This document shows, one piece after another, positions 1 to 9,200 of a stretch of DNA of 48,661 nt. Position numbers and translations under genes: made by a program. This DNA is from Actinomycetota bacterium (GTDB lineage: Bacteria > Actinomycetota > Thermoleophilia > Gaiellales > Gaiellaceae). The DNA is taken from contig PLBK01000038.1 in the NCBI GenBank assembly GCA_003134505.1, positions 15,862 to 64,522 of the forward strand, written 5' to 3'. Within the stretch, counting starts at the first letter, position 1; the number at the start of each line of letters is the position of its first letter. Below the pieces are notes generated by a model. The model was not told the DNA's origin. It did no database searches and saw only the letters and a list, made by a program, of their open reading frames with translations.

Positions 1-1820
1 GCCAGGTCGTAGTCGTGCTCGGAGACGATCCGCTCGCAGAGGCGCTCGAGCGACAGCCGCGCCGAGGCTGCCACGAGCCGCTCGTAGCGCTGGCGGAAGG
101 CGCGCAGCAGGCGTTCGTCGGCGTCGGAGAGCGCGGGCGGGAGCTTCATCTCGATGCCCGTGAAGAGCGGCCGCTTCGGGGCGGCCCGCCGGATCAGGAC
201 GAGCGCGTCGTTCGAGACGCCGACGAACGGCGAGGCGAGCACCGTCAGGAGCGACTGGTCGTCGTAGCGGTTGTGCAGAAGCCTCAGATAGGCGAGCAGG
301 TCGACCACCTGCTGCTGGCCGAAGTAGCCGCGGCCGGTGGCCCGGTAGGTCGGCAGCCCTGCGCGGCGGAGCTCCTCCTCGTACCACTCCGCATCGGTGC
401 CGGCGGCGAAGAGCAGCACGATCTCACCCGGCTCGGCGGCGCCCGTGTCGACGAGCTCGCGCACCCGGCGCGCGATGTGGCGCGCCTCGCCGCGGCGCCA
501 GTGCTCGCCGGTGTCGGCGTAGCTCGCCTTGTCGGTGACGAGCAGCTCGACCGGATGCCCGAAGACCGGGTCGGGGAACTCACCCGAGGCGGCGAGCGGC
601 TGGAACTCGTCGCCGAACTCCTCGCGGAAGAGGAAGTTCACGGCAGCGAGCACCTCGGGCCGCGAGCGATAGTTGCGCGTCAGCGCCACACCCCCGCCCG
701 CGCGCTCGCGACGCTCGCGGAAGACGGCAACGTCCGCGTGCCGGAACCCGTAGATCGACTGGAACTCGTCGCCCACGAAGAACAGCTCGCGCTCGCCGGG
801 GCCGTCGACCAGGAGGTCGATCAGCTCGCACTGGAGGCGGTTCGTGTCCTGGAACTCGTCCACCATCAGCGACCGGAAGCGAAGCTGCTCCCGCTCACGG
901 ATCTCGGGGTGGTCGCGGAGGAGGTCGCGGGCCGAGAGCTGCAGGTCCTCGAAGTCGAGCGCCGACTCCCGCTCTTTCGCGGCCGAGTAGGCGGCGTGGA
1001 AGCGCTCGAGCAGCTCCTGGAGCAGCTCGCGGTCGCCGGCGGCAATCGTGTCGAGGGCCGCCTGCTCGACCCGCTTGCGCGCCTCCTCGTACGCGGCCGC
1101 GCGCTCCCCGCGCGCCCGGAACGTGGACAGATCGAGGAGCCTGTCCGCGACCGGTCGCCCGTCGAGCACGGCTCGGAGCGCCCCGGCGTTGTCGCGCTGA
1201 TTCACCGTCGCCCGGGTGTCCTCGGTGAGGCAACGGGCCGCCTCGGCCAGCTCCTCGACGCGCTCCTCGAGCGGCGCGGCCTCACCGAGCTCGAGCACGA
1301 GCGGCCGCCCGGCCGCCCGCAGCGTCTCGTACATCCCGATCAGCATCCCGCGCAGACGCGAGCCGCCGTAGGCGACGAGCAGCCGCAGGCGGTCCGGCTC
1401 GTCGCCCTCGCAGAACGCGGCCAGCGCCTCGTCGAAGGCTTCGCTCCTCAGCACCGCGGCCTGCGCCTCGTCCAGCTCGCGAAAGCGCGGGTCGAGGCCG
1501 GCCGCGAACGGGTACGCGCGCAGGAGCCGGTTGCAGAAGCCGTGGATGGTCGAGATCCAGGCGCCGTCGAGCTCGCGGGCGGCGTCCGGGCGGGCGCGGC
1601 CGAGCAGCGCCTTGCGGATCCGCGACCGGAGCTCGCCGGCGGCCTTGCGGGTGTAGGTGATGACGAGGATCGAGTCGACGTCGAGGCCGTCGTCGCACAC
1701 CGCGCGAGCAAAGCGCTCGACGAGGACGGCCGTCTTGCCGGTGCCGGCGCCCGCCGAGACGAACACCTCGCCGCGGGCGTCGATCGCCTCGCGCTGCTCG
1801 GGGTTCGGCTCCCAGCTCAT
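1..1820 (-). CDS. AddA-like UvrD/Rep superfamily 1 helicase (3' end outside window)
   Basis: The first 606 codons of an SF1A helicase, probably the motor subunit of an AddAB-type double-strand-break resection complex. The N-terminus has MSWEPNPEQREAI (Q motif) and the Walker A loop SAGAGTGKT. Next come the motif Ia region ITYTRKAAGELRSR, STIHGFCNRLLR (Ib), the Walker B box MVDEFQDTN, VGDEFQSIYGFRHAD (III) and LTRNYRSRPEVL (IV). The frame stays open to the window edge, so the C-terminal half (motifs V-VI and any nuclease domain) cannot be seen. The ATG overlaps the TGA of the upstream addB-like gene as ATGA, which fixes the start and implies coupled translation. AddA is inferred from the partner; a UvrD/PcrA paralogue is less likely because of the insertion between motifs Ib and II and the adjacent nuclease gene. 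Confidence 0.88.
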   Translation of the reverse strand, partial: MSWEPNPEQREAIDARGEVFVSAGAGTGKTAVLVERFARAVCDDGLDVDSILVITYTRKAAGELRSRIRKALLGRARPDAARELDGAWISTIHGFCNRLLRAYPFAAGLDPRFRELDEAQAAVLRSEAFDEALAAFCEGDEPDRLRLLVAYGGSRLRGMLIGMYETLRAAGRPLVLELGEAAPLEERVEELAEAARCLTEDTRATVNQRDNAGALRAVLDGRPVADRLLDLSTFRARGERAAAYEEARKRVEQAALDTIAAGDRELLQELLERFHAAYSAAKERESALDFEDLQLSARDLLRDHPEIREREQLRFRSLMVDEFQDTNRLQCELIDLLVDGPGERELFFVGDEFQSIYGFRHADVAVFRERRERAGGGVALTRNYRSRPEVLAAVNFLFREEFGDEFQPLAASGEFPDPVFGHPVELLVTDKASYADTGEHWRRGEARHIARRVRELVDTGAAEPGEIVLLFAAGTDAEWYEEELRRAGLPTYRATGRGYFGQQQVVDLLAYLRLLHNRYDDQSLLTVLASPFVGVSNDALVLIRRAAPKRPLFTGIEMKLPPALSDADERLLRAFRQRYERLVAASARLSLERLCERIVSEHDYDL

Positions 1821-4732
1821 GCGCGGCGGATCCTGCAGACGGTCCAGAGATCGCACCACGACGGGCACTCGTCGCCGCGCGGGTCGTGCCTGACGTCGCC
1901 CTCCTGGATGCGCACCGCCAGCTCGCGCGCCTTCTGCTTGGCGGCCTCGACGCGAGCCCAGAACGTCTCGTCGTCGAGATAGTCGCTCGCCGCAAGGCCC
2001 GGCAGCCCGTCCTCGCGGGCGTCCTCGCGCAGGAGGCCGCGCATCTTCCGTGCGCCGGCGAGGGGCCGGTAGAGGCCGCCGAGCGGCTCGATGCCGACGA
2101 GGTCGCGCAGGACGAGCATGTAGAGCGGGATCTGGAGCCGCAGCTCCTTCTCGATCTCCGCCGCCGAGTGCGCGGCCTTGCCCGACTTGTAGTCGATCAC
2201 GATGCCGCGGGCGCTGAACGGGTCGACGTCGATCCGGTCGATCTTCCCCGACAGCCTGATCCCGTCGAGGTCGAGCCCGGGCTGGAGGTTCTGAGGCGAG
2301 CGCTCCGACCCGAAGGACACTTCGAAGCGCCGCGGGACGAGTGGCAGCGGCGTCTCGGCCTCCGCGCGGACGAACGCCTCGAGATCCCGCCAGAGGGTCT
2401 GGTCGAGCTCGCGCCGCTGCATCTCCGTCATGTCCATGCGGACGCCGGAGAGCGCGTCGTCCAGACACCCGCGCATGAAGCGGACGGCGTCCTCAACCCG
2501 CTCCAGCTCGACGCCGTCGGAGCCGAGCTCCTTCGGCAGGCCGGCGAAGAACCGGTGCAGCGCCGTGTGCGCGATGCTGCCCTTCAGCTTGGCGTCGACC
2601 TCGGCGTCGATCGACCTCGGCGAGAGGTAGCGCTCGACGAACCAGGCCTGCGAGCAGTCGGCGAACCGCTCGAGCTCGGTCACGCTGAACGAGTCGCGCG
2701 CGCCGAGCACCTCGAGCACGAGCGGATGGGTCAGCCGCGTCTGCCGGGAGAACGCGCCGCGCGCGCGGTTCAGCCGGCGCTCCCAGCCGTTCGCGCGGGC
2801 GAGAGACGACGCCGCAGCGGGCTCCGTGGCGGCCAGATGCGCGAGTGCTCGCACGCGATCGCGCTCCGTCCGGGCCTCGGACAGGGGCCGGGTCAGCTCG
2901 GACAGGCGGCGACGGAATGTCCAGCGGGCGACGTCGTCCGGGTCGAAGACGGCGCGGACGTCCTCCCAGAACGGGCTCGCCTCGCGGGGGACGCCCTCGT
3001 CGGTGGCCGCCTCGCGGACGAGGTAGAGACGTCGCGTCGCCCGCGTGCAGGCGGTGTAGAACAGGTACCGGTCCCGCTCGACCGCGCCGGCGCGGAGGAG
3101 GCGGCCGCCGAGCCGCCGGCGCGCGGCATCGTCGAGGAACGGCGACTCCCGCTCGCGCCGCGGCAGGCCGCCCTCCTCGAGACCGAGCAGGAAGACGACC
3201 TCGAACCGTCGCGTCCGGGCGCGGGCGAGGTCGAGCACGGCGACGCGACCGGTCTCGCCGGCCGCCGCTCCTCGGACGGTCGCGTCCTCGAGCGTGGCGA
3301 CGACCGCCTCCCGCGTCAGCTCCCCGCCGAGCCGCCGCCAGCCGTCCAGCTCGTCGAGCAGCCTGTGCACCGCCTCGTACACCCGCAGGTCGCGCCGCGC
3401 CTCCTCGGTCGCCGGCGGCTGCGCCGGCGGATGGGCGGCGGCGATCATCTCCGCCGCGAGCGCCCGCACCGCCTCGACCGGGTCCGGCTCGGTCCGGAGC
3501 GAACCCGCCGCCCGCAGGGCGCCCGGCCGCAGCTTCTCGACCTCCTCCTCCACGCGCTCCGGCTGACTGATCGCCCGTCCGCGGAGCCGGCCCTCGGCGA
3601 AGTCCACCTGGTGGCGCGGCAGTCCCGAGAACGGCGAGCGGAGGAACGTGAACAGCGACGTCCGGTCGCCGCCCAGCCAGGCGAAGCGGAGCAACGAGCA
3701 GAGCGCCGCACCGTAGGCGGTGCGGGGAAGCCGGGACGGGCCCTCGAGCGCGTACGGGATGCCGCTCGCGCCGAAGGCGGTGCCGAGCGGGCCGGTGAAG
3801 CGGTCGATGCTCGGGCAGACGATCCCGATCCGTTCCGCTGCCGTGCCGCCGCGAGCCAGGTCGAGGATCTCGTCCGCCACCAGCTCGAGGGCAGCGCGCG
3901 TGCCCGCACCCTCGAGGAAGCGAACGGCGCCGCCGATCTCCGCCGGCGCGGGCGGCGAGTCCGCAAAGAGAGCACGCTCGAGATGGGCGAGCGCCGGGTG
4001 CGCGACCTCGCCGTGGCGCGGGGGCAGCTCCTCGATCCGATCGTCGGCGAGCCGCGCCAGGTCCTCGGCCGTCGCCTGGACGGCGGCGAACGCAGGGCGG
4101 CCCGGCTCGTACGGGAGCGAGACGGTCACGTCCGTGCGGCCCCCGAGCGTCTCCAGCAGACGCCACTCGGCACCGGTCAGATCCTCGAAGCCGTACGCGA
4201 AGACCGGCCGGCCCTGCCACGCGTCGAGCTCGGAGGCGATTCGCTCCGCCGCCCGCGCACGCAACAGGTCGCGGTCCCACAGCCCGGCGCCGTCGAGCTC
4301 GAGGCGGTACGCGGCGTACAGCCGGCCGAGGTCGCCGTCGACGGCCTCCGGCTCCAGAAGCCCGGACTGCAGCTCGCCGAGCGCCGACGTCAGCACCGGA
4401 GCGAAGCCGCTCCGCCTCGCCGAGGCGCTGAGGCCGTTCAGCGAGACCGACGCGACGGCACGCTGGACGATCAGGAAGCGCTGGGCATCCGAGGCGACCT
4501 CGTGGTAGTCGTCGGCACCGCGCGCAATCGTCTGGAACACGTCGTCGAAGGTGCCGATCGTCCCGCCGAGCAGCGCGCCGGCCCGCTCGAGCAGATCCCG
4601 CTCGACGCGGTCGATGTCCGCCCTGTTTGGCACGATCAGGACCGGCTCGCGGTCGATAGCGGCGAGGTAACGATCGAGGAGAAGGGCGACTTTCCCGGCG
4701 TTCGCGGGGCCCGCGAGCAGCGTCAGCGGCAT
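1817..4732 (-). CDS. AddB/RexB-like PD-(D/E)XK nuclease with iron-sulfur cluster
   Basis: A 971-residue partner of the AddA-like helicase. The N-terminus (LLAGPANAGKVALLLDRY) resembles a Walker A loop but has Val where Ser/Thr should follow the Lys, so ATP use is doubtful. A long inactivated-helicase-like middle follows. The C-terminal RecB-family nuclease domain (about residues 690-971) shows GSIAHTALHRF, SGKIDRIDVD, the catalytic VIDYKSGK and LRLQIPLYML. One Cys before the nuclease core (FADCSQAW) and three at the extreme C-terminus (CPSWCDLWTVC) match the four-cysteine 4Fe-4S arrangement of AddB and Cas4-type nucleases. It should cut DNA during break resection and degrade linear foreign DNA. 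The ATG start gives the full N-terminal loop, and the stop overlaps the helicase start by 4 nt. Confidence 0.85.
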   Translation of the reverse strand: MPLTLLAGPANAGKVALLLDRYLAAIDREPVLIVPNRADIDRVERDLLERAGALLGGTIGTFDDVFQTIARGADDYHEVASDAQRFLIVQRAVASVSLNGLSASARRSGFAPVLTSALGELQSGLLEPEAVDGDLGRLYAAYRLELDGAGLWDRDLLRARAAERIASELDAWQGRPVFAYGFEDLTGAEWRLLETLGGRTDVTVSLPYEPGRPAFAAVQATAEDLARLADDRIEELPPRHGEVAHPALAHLERALFADSPPAPAEIGGAVRFLEGAGTRAALELVADEILDLARGGTAAERIGIVCPSIDRFTGPLGTAFGASGIPYALEGPSRLPRTAYGAALCSLLRFAWLGGDRTSLFTFLRSPFSGLPRHQVDFAEGRLRGRAISQPERVEEEVEKLRPGALRAAGSLRTEPDPVEAVRALAAEMIAAAHPPAQPPATEEARRDLRVYEAVHRLLDELDGWRRLGGELTREAVVATLEDATVRGAAAGETGRVAVLDLARARTRRFEVVFLLGLEEGGLPRRERESPFLDDAARRRLGGRLLRAGAVERDRYLFYTACTRATRRLYLVREAATDEGVPREASPFWEDVRAVFDPDDVARWTFRRRLSELTRPLSEARTERDRVRALAHLAATEPAAASSLARANGWERRLNRARGAFSRQTRLTHPLVLEVLGARDSFSVTELERFADCSQAWFVERYLSPRSIDAEVDAKLKGSIAHTALHRFFAGLPKELGSDGVELERVEDAVRFMRGCLDDALSGVRMDMTEMQRRELDQTLWRDLEAFVRAEAETPLPLVPRRFEVSFGSERSPQNLQPGLDLDGIRLSGKIDRIDVDPFSARGIVIDYKSGKAAHSAAEIEKELRLQIPLYMLVLRDLVGIEPLGGLYRPLAGARKMRGLLREDAREDGLPGLAASDYLDDETFWARVEAAKQKARELAVRIQEGDVRHDPRGDECPSWCDLWTVCRIRRA

Positions 4733-4801
4733 TGCCGCCAGTCTACGGCCGCCGTGAGACGGGCCCTCGAGGCGAACGAGCGGAACCGAGGAAAGAGCGA
4801 A

Positions 4802-4832
4802 GAAAACGGACGGGCGGCCTTTCGACCGCCCG
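4802..4832 (-). terminator. Rho-independent terminator of the zinc-ribbon gene
   Basis: A 7-bp GC stem (CGGGCGG/CCGCCCG, loop of 8) starts about 30 nt after the stop of the zinc-ribbon gene. On the minus strand it is followed by a T-rich stretch (TCCGTTTTCTT), the classical intrinsic-terminator layout. Confidence 0.65.
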
Positions 4833-4860
4833 CCGTTGCCTGCCGGAAGGCTCCGTTGGT

Positions 4861-5055
4861 CTAGGAAGCAGACTTGGGCCGGCGGCCGCGCCGGGCGACT
4901 GCCGAGCCGGCCAACTGGCCGGCGCAGCTGTCGCAGAGATCAGCCTGCTTGGAGCCGCGTCGCGCGTCGGTGTAATTGACGCGCATCACAGCGCCCTTCC
5001 CTTCGCCGACTTCCGTGCCACAGCCGTCGCACACCAGGATCGTCTTTCGAGCCAC
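4861..5055 (-). CDS. small zinc-ribbon protein
   Basis: A 64-residue protein with two CxxC knuckles, CDGCGTEVGEGKG near the N-terminus and CDSCAGQL, separated by about 30 residues, then a basic tail (ARRGRRPKSAS). The arrangement is a compact zinc ribbon, probably nucleic-acid binding. The ATG is preceded by a good Shine-Dalgarno (GAAGGAGGG on the minus strand). It stands alone, divergent from the dehydrogenase gene, and has its own terminator. Small proteins of this type occur in actinobacteria without a settled function, and I assign none here. Confidence 0.75.
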   Translation of the reverse strand: MARKTILVCDGCGTEVGEGKGAVMRVNYTDARRGSKQADLCDSCAGQLAGSAVARRGRRPKSAS

Positions 5056-5174
5056 GAGCTACCCTCCTTCGTTGGTTCGCCGCAGTACGCATAGCCTAAA
5101 GAAAGGCCGCGTCCAATCTACCTGAACCATTTCGGCCGGATTTCGACGTTCCCTTCCGTCCTCGTGCGCCCACG

Positions 5175-5180
5175 TAGAAT
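5175..5180 (+). promoter_or_regulatory. -10 element (TAGAAT) of a probable leaderless promoter
   Basis: TAGAAT lies 8 nt before the GTG start of the dehydrogenase, so transcription would begin at or next to the start codon. No Shine-Dalgarno is visible upstream of the GTG. A -35 match is weak (TTCCGT at 5154). Leaderless mRNAs are common in actinobacteria. Confidence 0.4.
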
Positions 5181-5188
5181 CGCGCGCT

Positions 5189-6256
5189 GTGAACGGGAAG
5201 ACGATCGTCGTCCTGGAAGGGGACGAGACCGGCCAGGAGCTGCTGGAGGAGTCGCTGCGCGTCCTCGCCGCCGACGTGATCGGGATCGAGCTCGAGTTTC
5301 CGCGCTTCGACCTGTCGCTCGAGCACCGGCGCGCGACCGGGAACCGCGTCGTCTACGAGGCCGCCGCCGCCGTCCGCGAGCACGGCCTCGGGCTCAAGGC
5401 GGCGACGATCACGCCCGAGCAGGCGGGCGACGTCGGCACGCCGAACCGGATCCTGCGGGAGGAGATCGGCGGTCGCGTGATCGTCCGCACCGGCCGGCGC
5501 ATCCCCGGCATTGCGCCGCTCGGCGGCGTCCACGCGCCGATCTCGGTCGTGCGCATGGCCGTCGGCGACGCCTACGGCGCGGAGGAGTGGCGCGAGGGCG
5601 ACGGCGAGGACGAGGCCGCGTTCCGGACGGAGCGCATCGAGCGGCGGATCTGCCACGCGGTGGCCGAGTTCTCGTTCCGGCTCGCCGAGCGCACCGGCGC
5701 CCGCGTGTTCGGGGGCCCGAAGTACACCGTCAGCCCGGTCTACGAGGGCATGCTCAAGGAGGAGATGGACGCAGCGGCCGCGCGTCATCCGGACGTCATC
5801 TACCAGCCGCAGCTGATTGACGCCACCTTCGCCCTGCTGCTCTCGTCGAGCGGCGATCCGCTCGTGATCCCGGCGCTCAACCGCGACGGCGACATCCTCT
5901 CCGACCTCGTCCTGCCCCTCTTCGGATCGATCGCAGGCTCCGAGTCGCTCGTCGTCGCGTTCGGGGACGACTACGTGCCCAGCGTCGTGCTCGCCGAGGC
6001 TGCCCACGGGACGGCACCGTCGCTCAGGGGCAAGAACGTGGCGAACCCGATGGCGATGATCCTCGCCGCCGCCGCCCTGCTCACCTACCTCCCCGGTGGC
6101 GACCAGGCCTCGCGGGCGATCCGCGAGTCCTGCCTCGAAGCCGTCGCGGAAGGAACGCGTACCGCCGACCTGGGCGGCCACGCCTCGACGAGCGAGTTCA
6201 CGGACGAGGTGATCCGCCGCACCCGCCGGAAGCTCGAGATCTGGTCGGCGCTCTAG
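5189..6256 (+). CDS. isocitrate/isopropylmalate dehydrogenase family protein
   Basis: A 355-residue NAD(P)-dependent beta-decarboxylating dehydrogenase. Visible family signatures are the N-terminal VVLEGDETGQELL, the metal- and substrate-binding box NRDGDILSDL, the cofactor loop EAAHGTAPSLRGKNVANP and the C-terminal DLGGHASTSEFTDEV. The loop after HGTAP and the overall length are compatible with either NAD-dependent isocitrate dehydrogenase or 3-isopropylmalate dehydrogenase. No leuCD or citrate-cycle neighbours are present to decide. The GTG start follows a -10-like hexamer at leaderless distance. The stop (TAG) lies tail-to-tail with the presumed original stop of the sensor-kinase gene on the other strand. 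A long frame antisense to it (5096-6256) is a consequence of the frameshift in that gene. Confidence 0.85.
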   Translation: MNGKTIVVLEGDETGQELLEESLRVLAADVIGIELEFPRFDLSLEHRRATGNRVVYEAAAAVREHGLGLKAATITPEQAGDVGTPNRILREEIGGRVIVRTGRRIPGIAPLGGVHAPISVVRMAVGDAYGAEEWREGDGEDEAAFRTERIERRICHAVAEFSFRLAERTGARVFGGPKYTVSPVYEGMLKEEMDAAAARHPDVIYQPQLIDATFALLLSSSGDPLVIPALNRDGDILSDLVLPLFGSIAGSESLVVAFGDDYVPSVVLAEAAHGTAPSLRGKNVANPMAMILAAAALLTYLPGGDQASRAIRESCLEAVAEGTRTADLGGHASTSEFTDEVIRRTRRKLEIWSAL

Positions 6257-9200
6257 CCGATCAGGGCCCTGGCGGATCGCGGTCGCCACGGCCTCCGTGC
6301 GCGTGTCGGCGTCGAGCTTGGCCATCGCGTTGCGGACGTGCGACTGGATCGTCTCCGCTGCCACGCCGAGAGCCGTCGCCGCGCGCTCGTTCGTCATGCC
6401 GTCGGCCAGCAGCGACAGCACCTCGCGCTCGCGCTTCGTGAGCGGCGCAAGGGCGCTGGAAGTTCCCGCCGAGACGACCGCCCCGGAAAGCTCCGGATCG
6501 ACGTAGGTGCCGCCGTCCGCCACGACCCCGAGGGCCCGGGCCAGCTCGGAGAGCGGCGCCTCCTTGAGCACGAACCCCCGCGCGCCGGCCTCGAGCGCCC
6601 GCTCGAGCAGCCCCTGCTCCCGGCTGCCGGTGTAGAGGACGATCCTGGTCCCGGGCGCCGCCTGCGCGACCTGCCGGGCCACGTCGATGCCGCTCGTCGG
6701 CGTCATGCCGACGTCGAGCAGGGCCAGCGCCGGACGCCGCGCCATGATCTCCCTCAGCGCCGCGTCGCCGTCGGCCACACGAGCCATGACCTCCATGCCC
6801 TGGCCTTCCAGGAACCGCGAGACGGAATCGAGCACCGCCGGGTGGTCGTCGGCGACGACGCACGTGACGGGCTTCAGGGCCGGTGCACAGTCCGTGTGCC
6901 CGTTCCCGGCCGCGTGGCGCACGCCCTCGCGCGCCACGCGTACGAGCGCACCCGGCGCGAACGGCTTCTGGAGGAAGCCCGCCGCCACGCCCTCGGCGAT
7001 CTCGACGACCGGCGCCTCCTCCGTGTACCCGGACATGAGGACGACACCGGCGCCGGGCCGCAGCGCCAGGACTCGCTCCGCGAGCTCGCGCCCGCCCATG
7101 CCCGGCATCACCATGTCCGTCACCAGCAGGTCGATCTCGGTCGTCGCCTGCGCGCAGAGCGCGAGTGCGTCGGCGCCGTTCACGGCCGCCCTGACGCTGT
7201 AGCCGGCGCGCTCGAGCACGGTCCGGGCGAGGTCGCGGACGATCTCCTCGTCCTCGACCAGGAGCACCGAGCCGTTCTGGCCGCCCGGAGCGCCGAGCTG
7301 ATCTGCGGGGAGCCCGTTCGGCGACGGTCCTGCCGTCGCGCACGGGAGGTAGACCTCGAAGACGGACCCCGCGTGCGGCTCGCTCTCGACGCGGACGAAG
7401 CCGCTGCTCTGCTTGACGATCCCGTACACGGTCGCAAGCCCGAGCCCCGAGCCCTGGCCGGGGCCCTTCGTCGTGAAGAACGGCTCGAACACGCGCTCTT
7501 TCGTGCTCGCGTCCATCCCCTGACCGGTGTCGGCGACGGAGATGACGACGTACGAGCCCGCCACGGCCTCGTGCTCGGCAGCCCGTTCCTCGCCGATCTC
7601 GACGTTCTGCGTCGTGATCCTCAGGGTGCCCCCGGCGGGCATCGCGTCGCGCGCGTTCACGGCCAGGTTGAGCAGCACCTGCTCGATCTGGGTGGGATCC
7701 GCGAGCACGCCGGCTACCTGTGCCCGCGCGTCTGCGACGAGCTCGACCGCCCCGCCGACGAGCCGGCGGAGCAGGTCGCTGGCGGCCGAGACGACCTCGT
7801 TGAGGTCGATCAGCTTCGGCTGCGACGGCTGCTTGCGGCTGAAGGCGAGGAGCTGGCTCGTCATTCCCGACGCCTGATCGGCGGCGCGGCGGATCTGCTC
7901 CGCCTCCGCGCGAAGCGGGCTGCCGGGCTCGAGCCCGTCGAGGAGGAGCTCGCTGTAGCCCTTGATCGCCGTCAGCATGTTGTTGAAGTCGTGGGCGACG
8001 CCGCCCGCGAGCTGCCCGATCGCGTCGAGCTTCTGCGAGTGGTGCAGCTCGTCGCGCAGGCGGTCACGCTCTTCCTCCGCCTGCTTGCGCTCCGTGATGT
8101 CGAGCAGGTAGCCCTGGACGCACGGCTCGCCGTGCTCGTCCTGCACGACGTAGGTCTCGTCCTGGACCCAGACGACGCGGCCGTCCCGGGCGATGTAGCG
8201 GTACTCGCCGCGGAAGGGCTCGCCGGTCGAGCGGACGCGTGCCGCCTCGGCGAGCACGCGCTGGCGGTCGTCCGGATGGACGATCTCGGCCAGCAGGCGC
8301 GGGTTCCCCTGCCACTCCTCCGCCGAATAGCCGAGCATCTGCTCGACCTGGGGGCTGGCGTAGACGTTCGGACGCGACATGTCGAGCGGGCGGATGTACG
8401 TCGCGAGCGGGAGCCGCTCGACGAGCGTCCGGTAGCGCAGCTCGGCGTCGACCAGCCTCTGCTCCGCTTCCTTGCGTTCGGTGATGTCCTGGGCAGTCCC
8501 TCTCAGGCGAGCCGGCCCTTCCGGTCCGATCTCGATCTGGCCCCGTCCCTGGATCCAGCGCGTCGTCCCGTCCGGAAGCACGACCCGGTACTCGTGCGCG
8601 TATGACCCGCCGGCCTCGAAGGTCTTGGACACGACGCTCTCGAATCTCGTGCGGTCGTCGGGGTGGATGCGTTCGAGGTACCGCTCGTAGCTGAGCTCGC
8701 CGGAGCCTGGATCGATCGCGAGGATGCGGTAGAGCTCGTCTGACCACGCGAGCACGTTCTCCTCGACGCGCCACTCCCACGAGCCGACGTGCGCGAGCCT
8801 CTGCGCTTCGGCGAGCCTCGCCGCGCTCTCCGCGACGGCCTCCTGGGCCAGCCTGCGCTCGGTGACGTCGACGACCTGGGACACGAAGTGCAGCGGCTCG
8901 CCCTCAGCGCCGTGGAAAAGCGACGCCGTCAGGAGGGCCCAGACCGAGTGCCCGAGCCTGTGGACGTACCGCTTCTCGATCTGGTACGTCTCGACGTCGC
9001 CCTGCAGCAGCTTGAGCACGAGCTCGACGTCCCGTTCGAGGTCGTCGGGATGCGTGAGCTCGCGCCAGGTCAGCTCCTGCAGCTCCTCGCGCGAGTAGCC
9101 GACCAGCTCGCAGAACGCGTCGTTGACCTCGACGTACCGCCCGTCGGAGCCGAAGATCACGTCCCCGATCGGCGCGTGCTCGAAGAAGCTGCGGAAGCGG

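Noticed and set aside
1886-4864. A 992-residue open frame on the plus strand, and similar long plus-strand frames at 15-1982, 6338-8605, 8789-10039 and 41859-43280
   Set aside because: All are antisense to genes with clear motifs, have Arg/Glu/Leu-heavy nonsense composition, and arise from high third-position GC.
5096-6252. Long C-terminal extension of the sensor kinase antisense to the dehydrogenase
   Set aside because: The extension has no domain and begins exactly where a one-base change restores the normal ending and stop.
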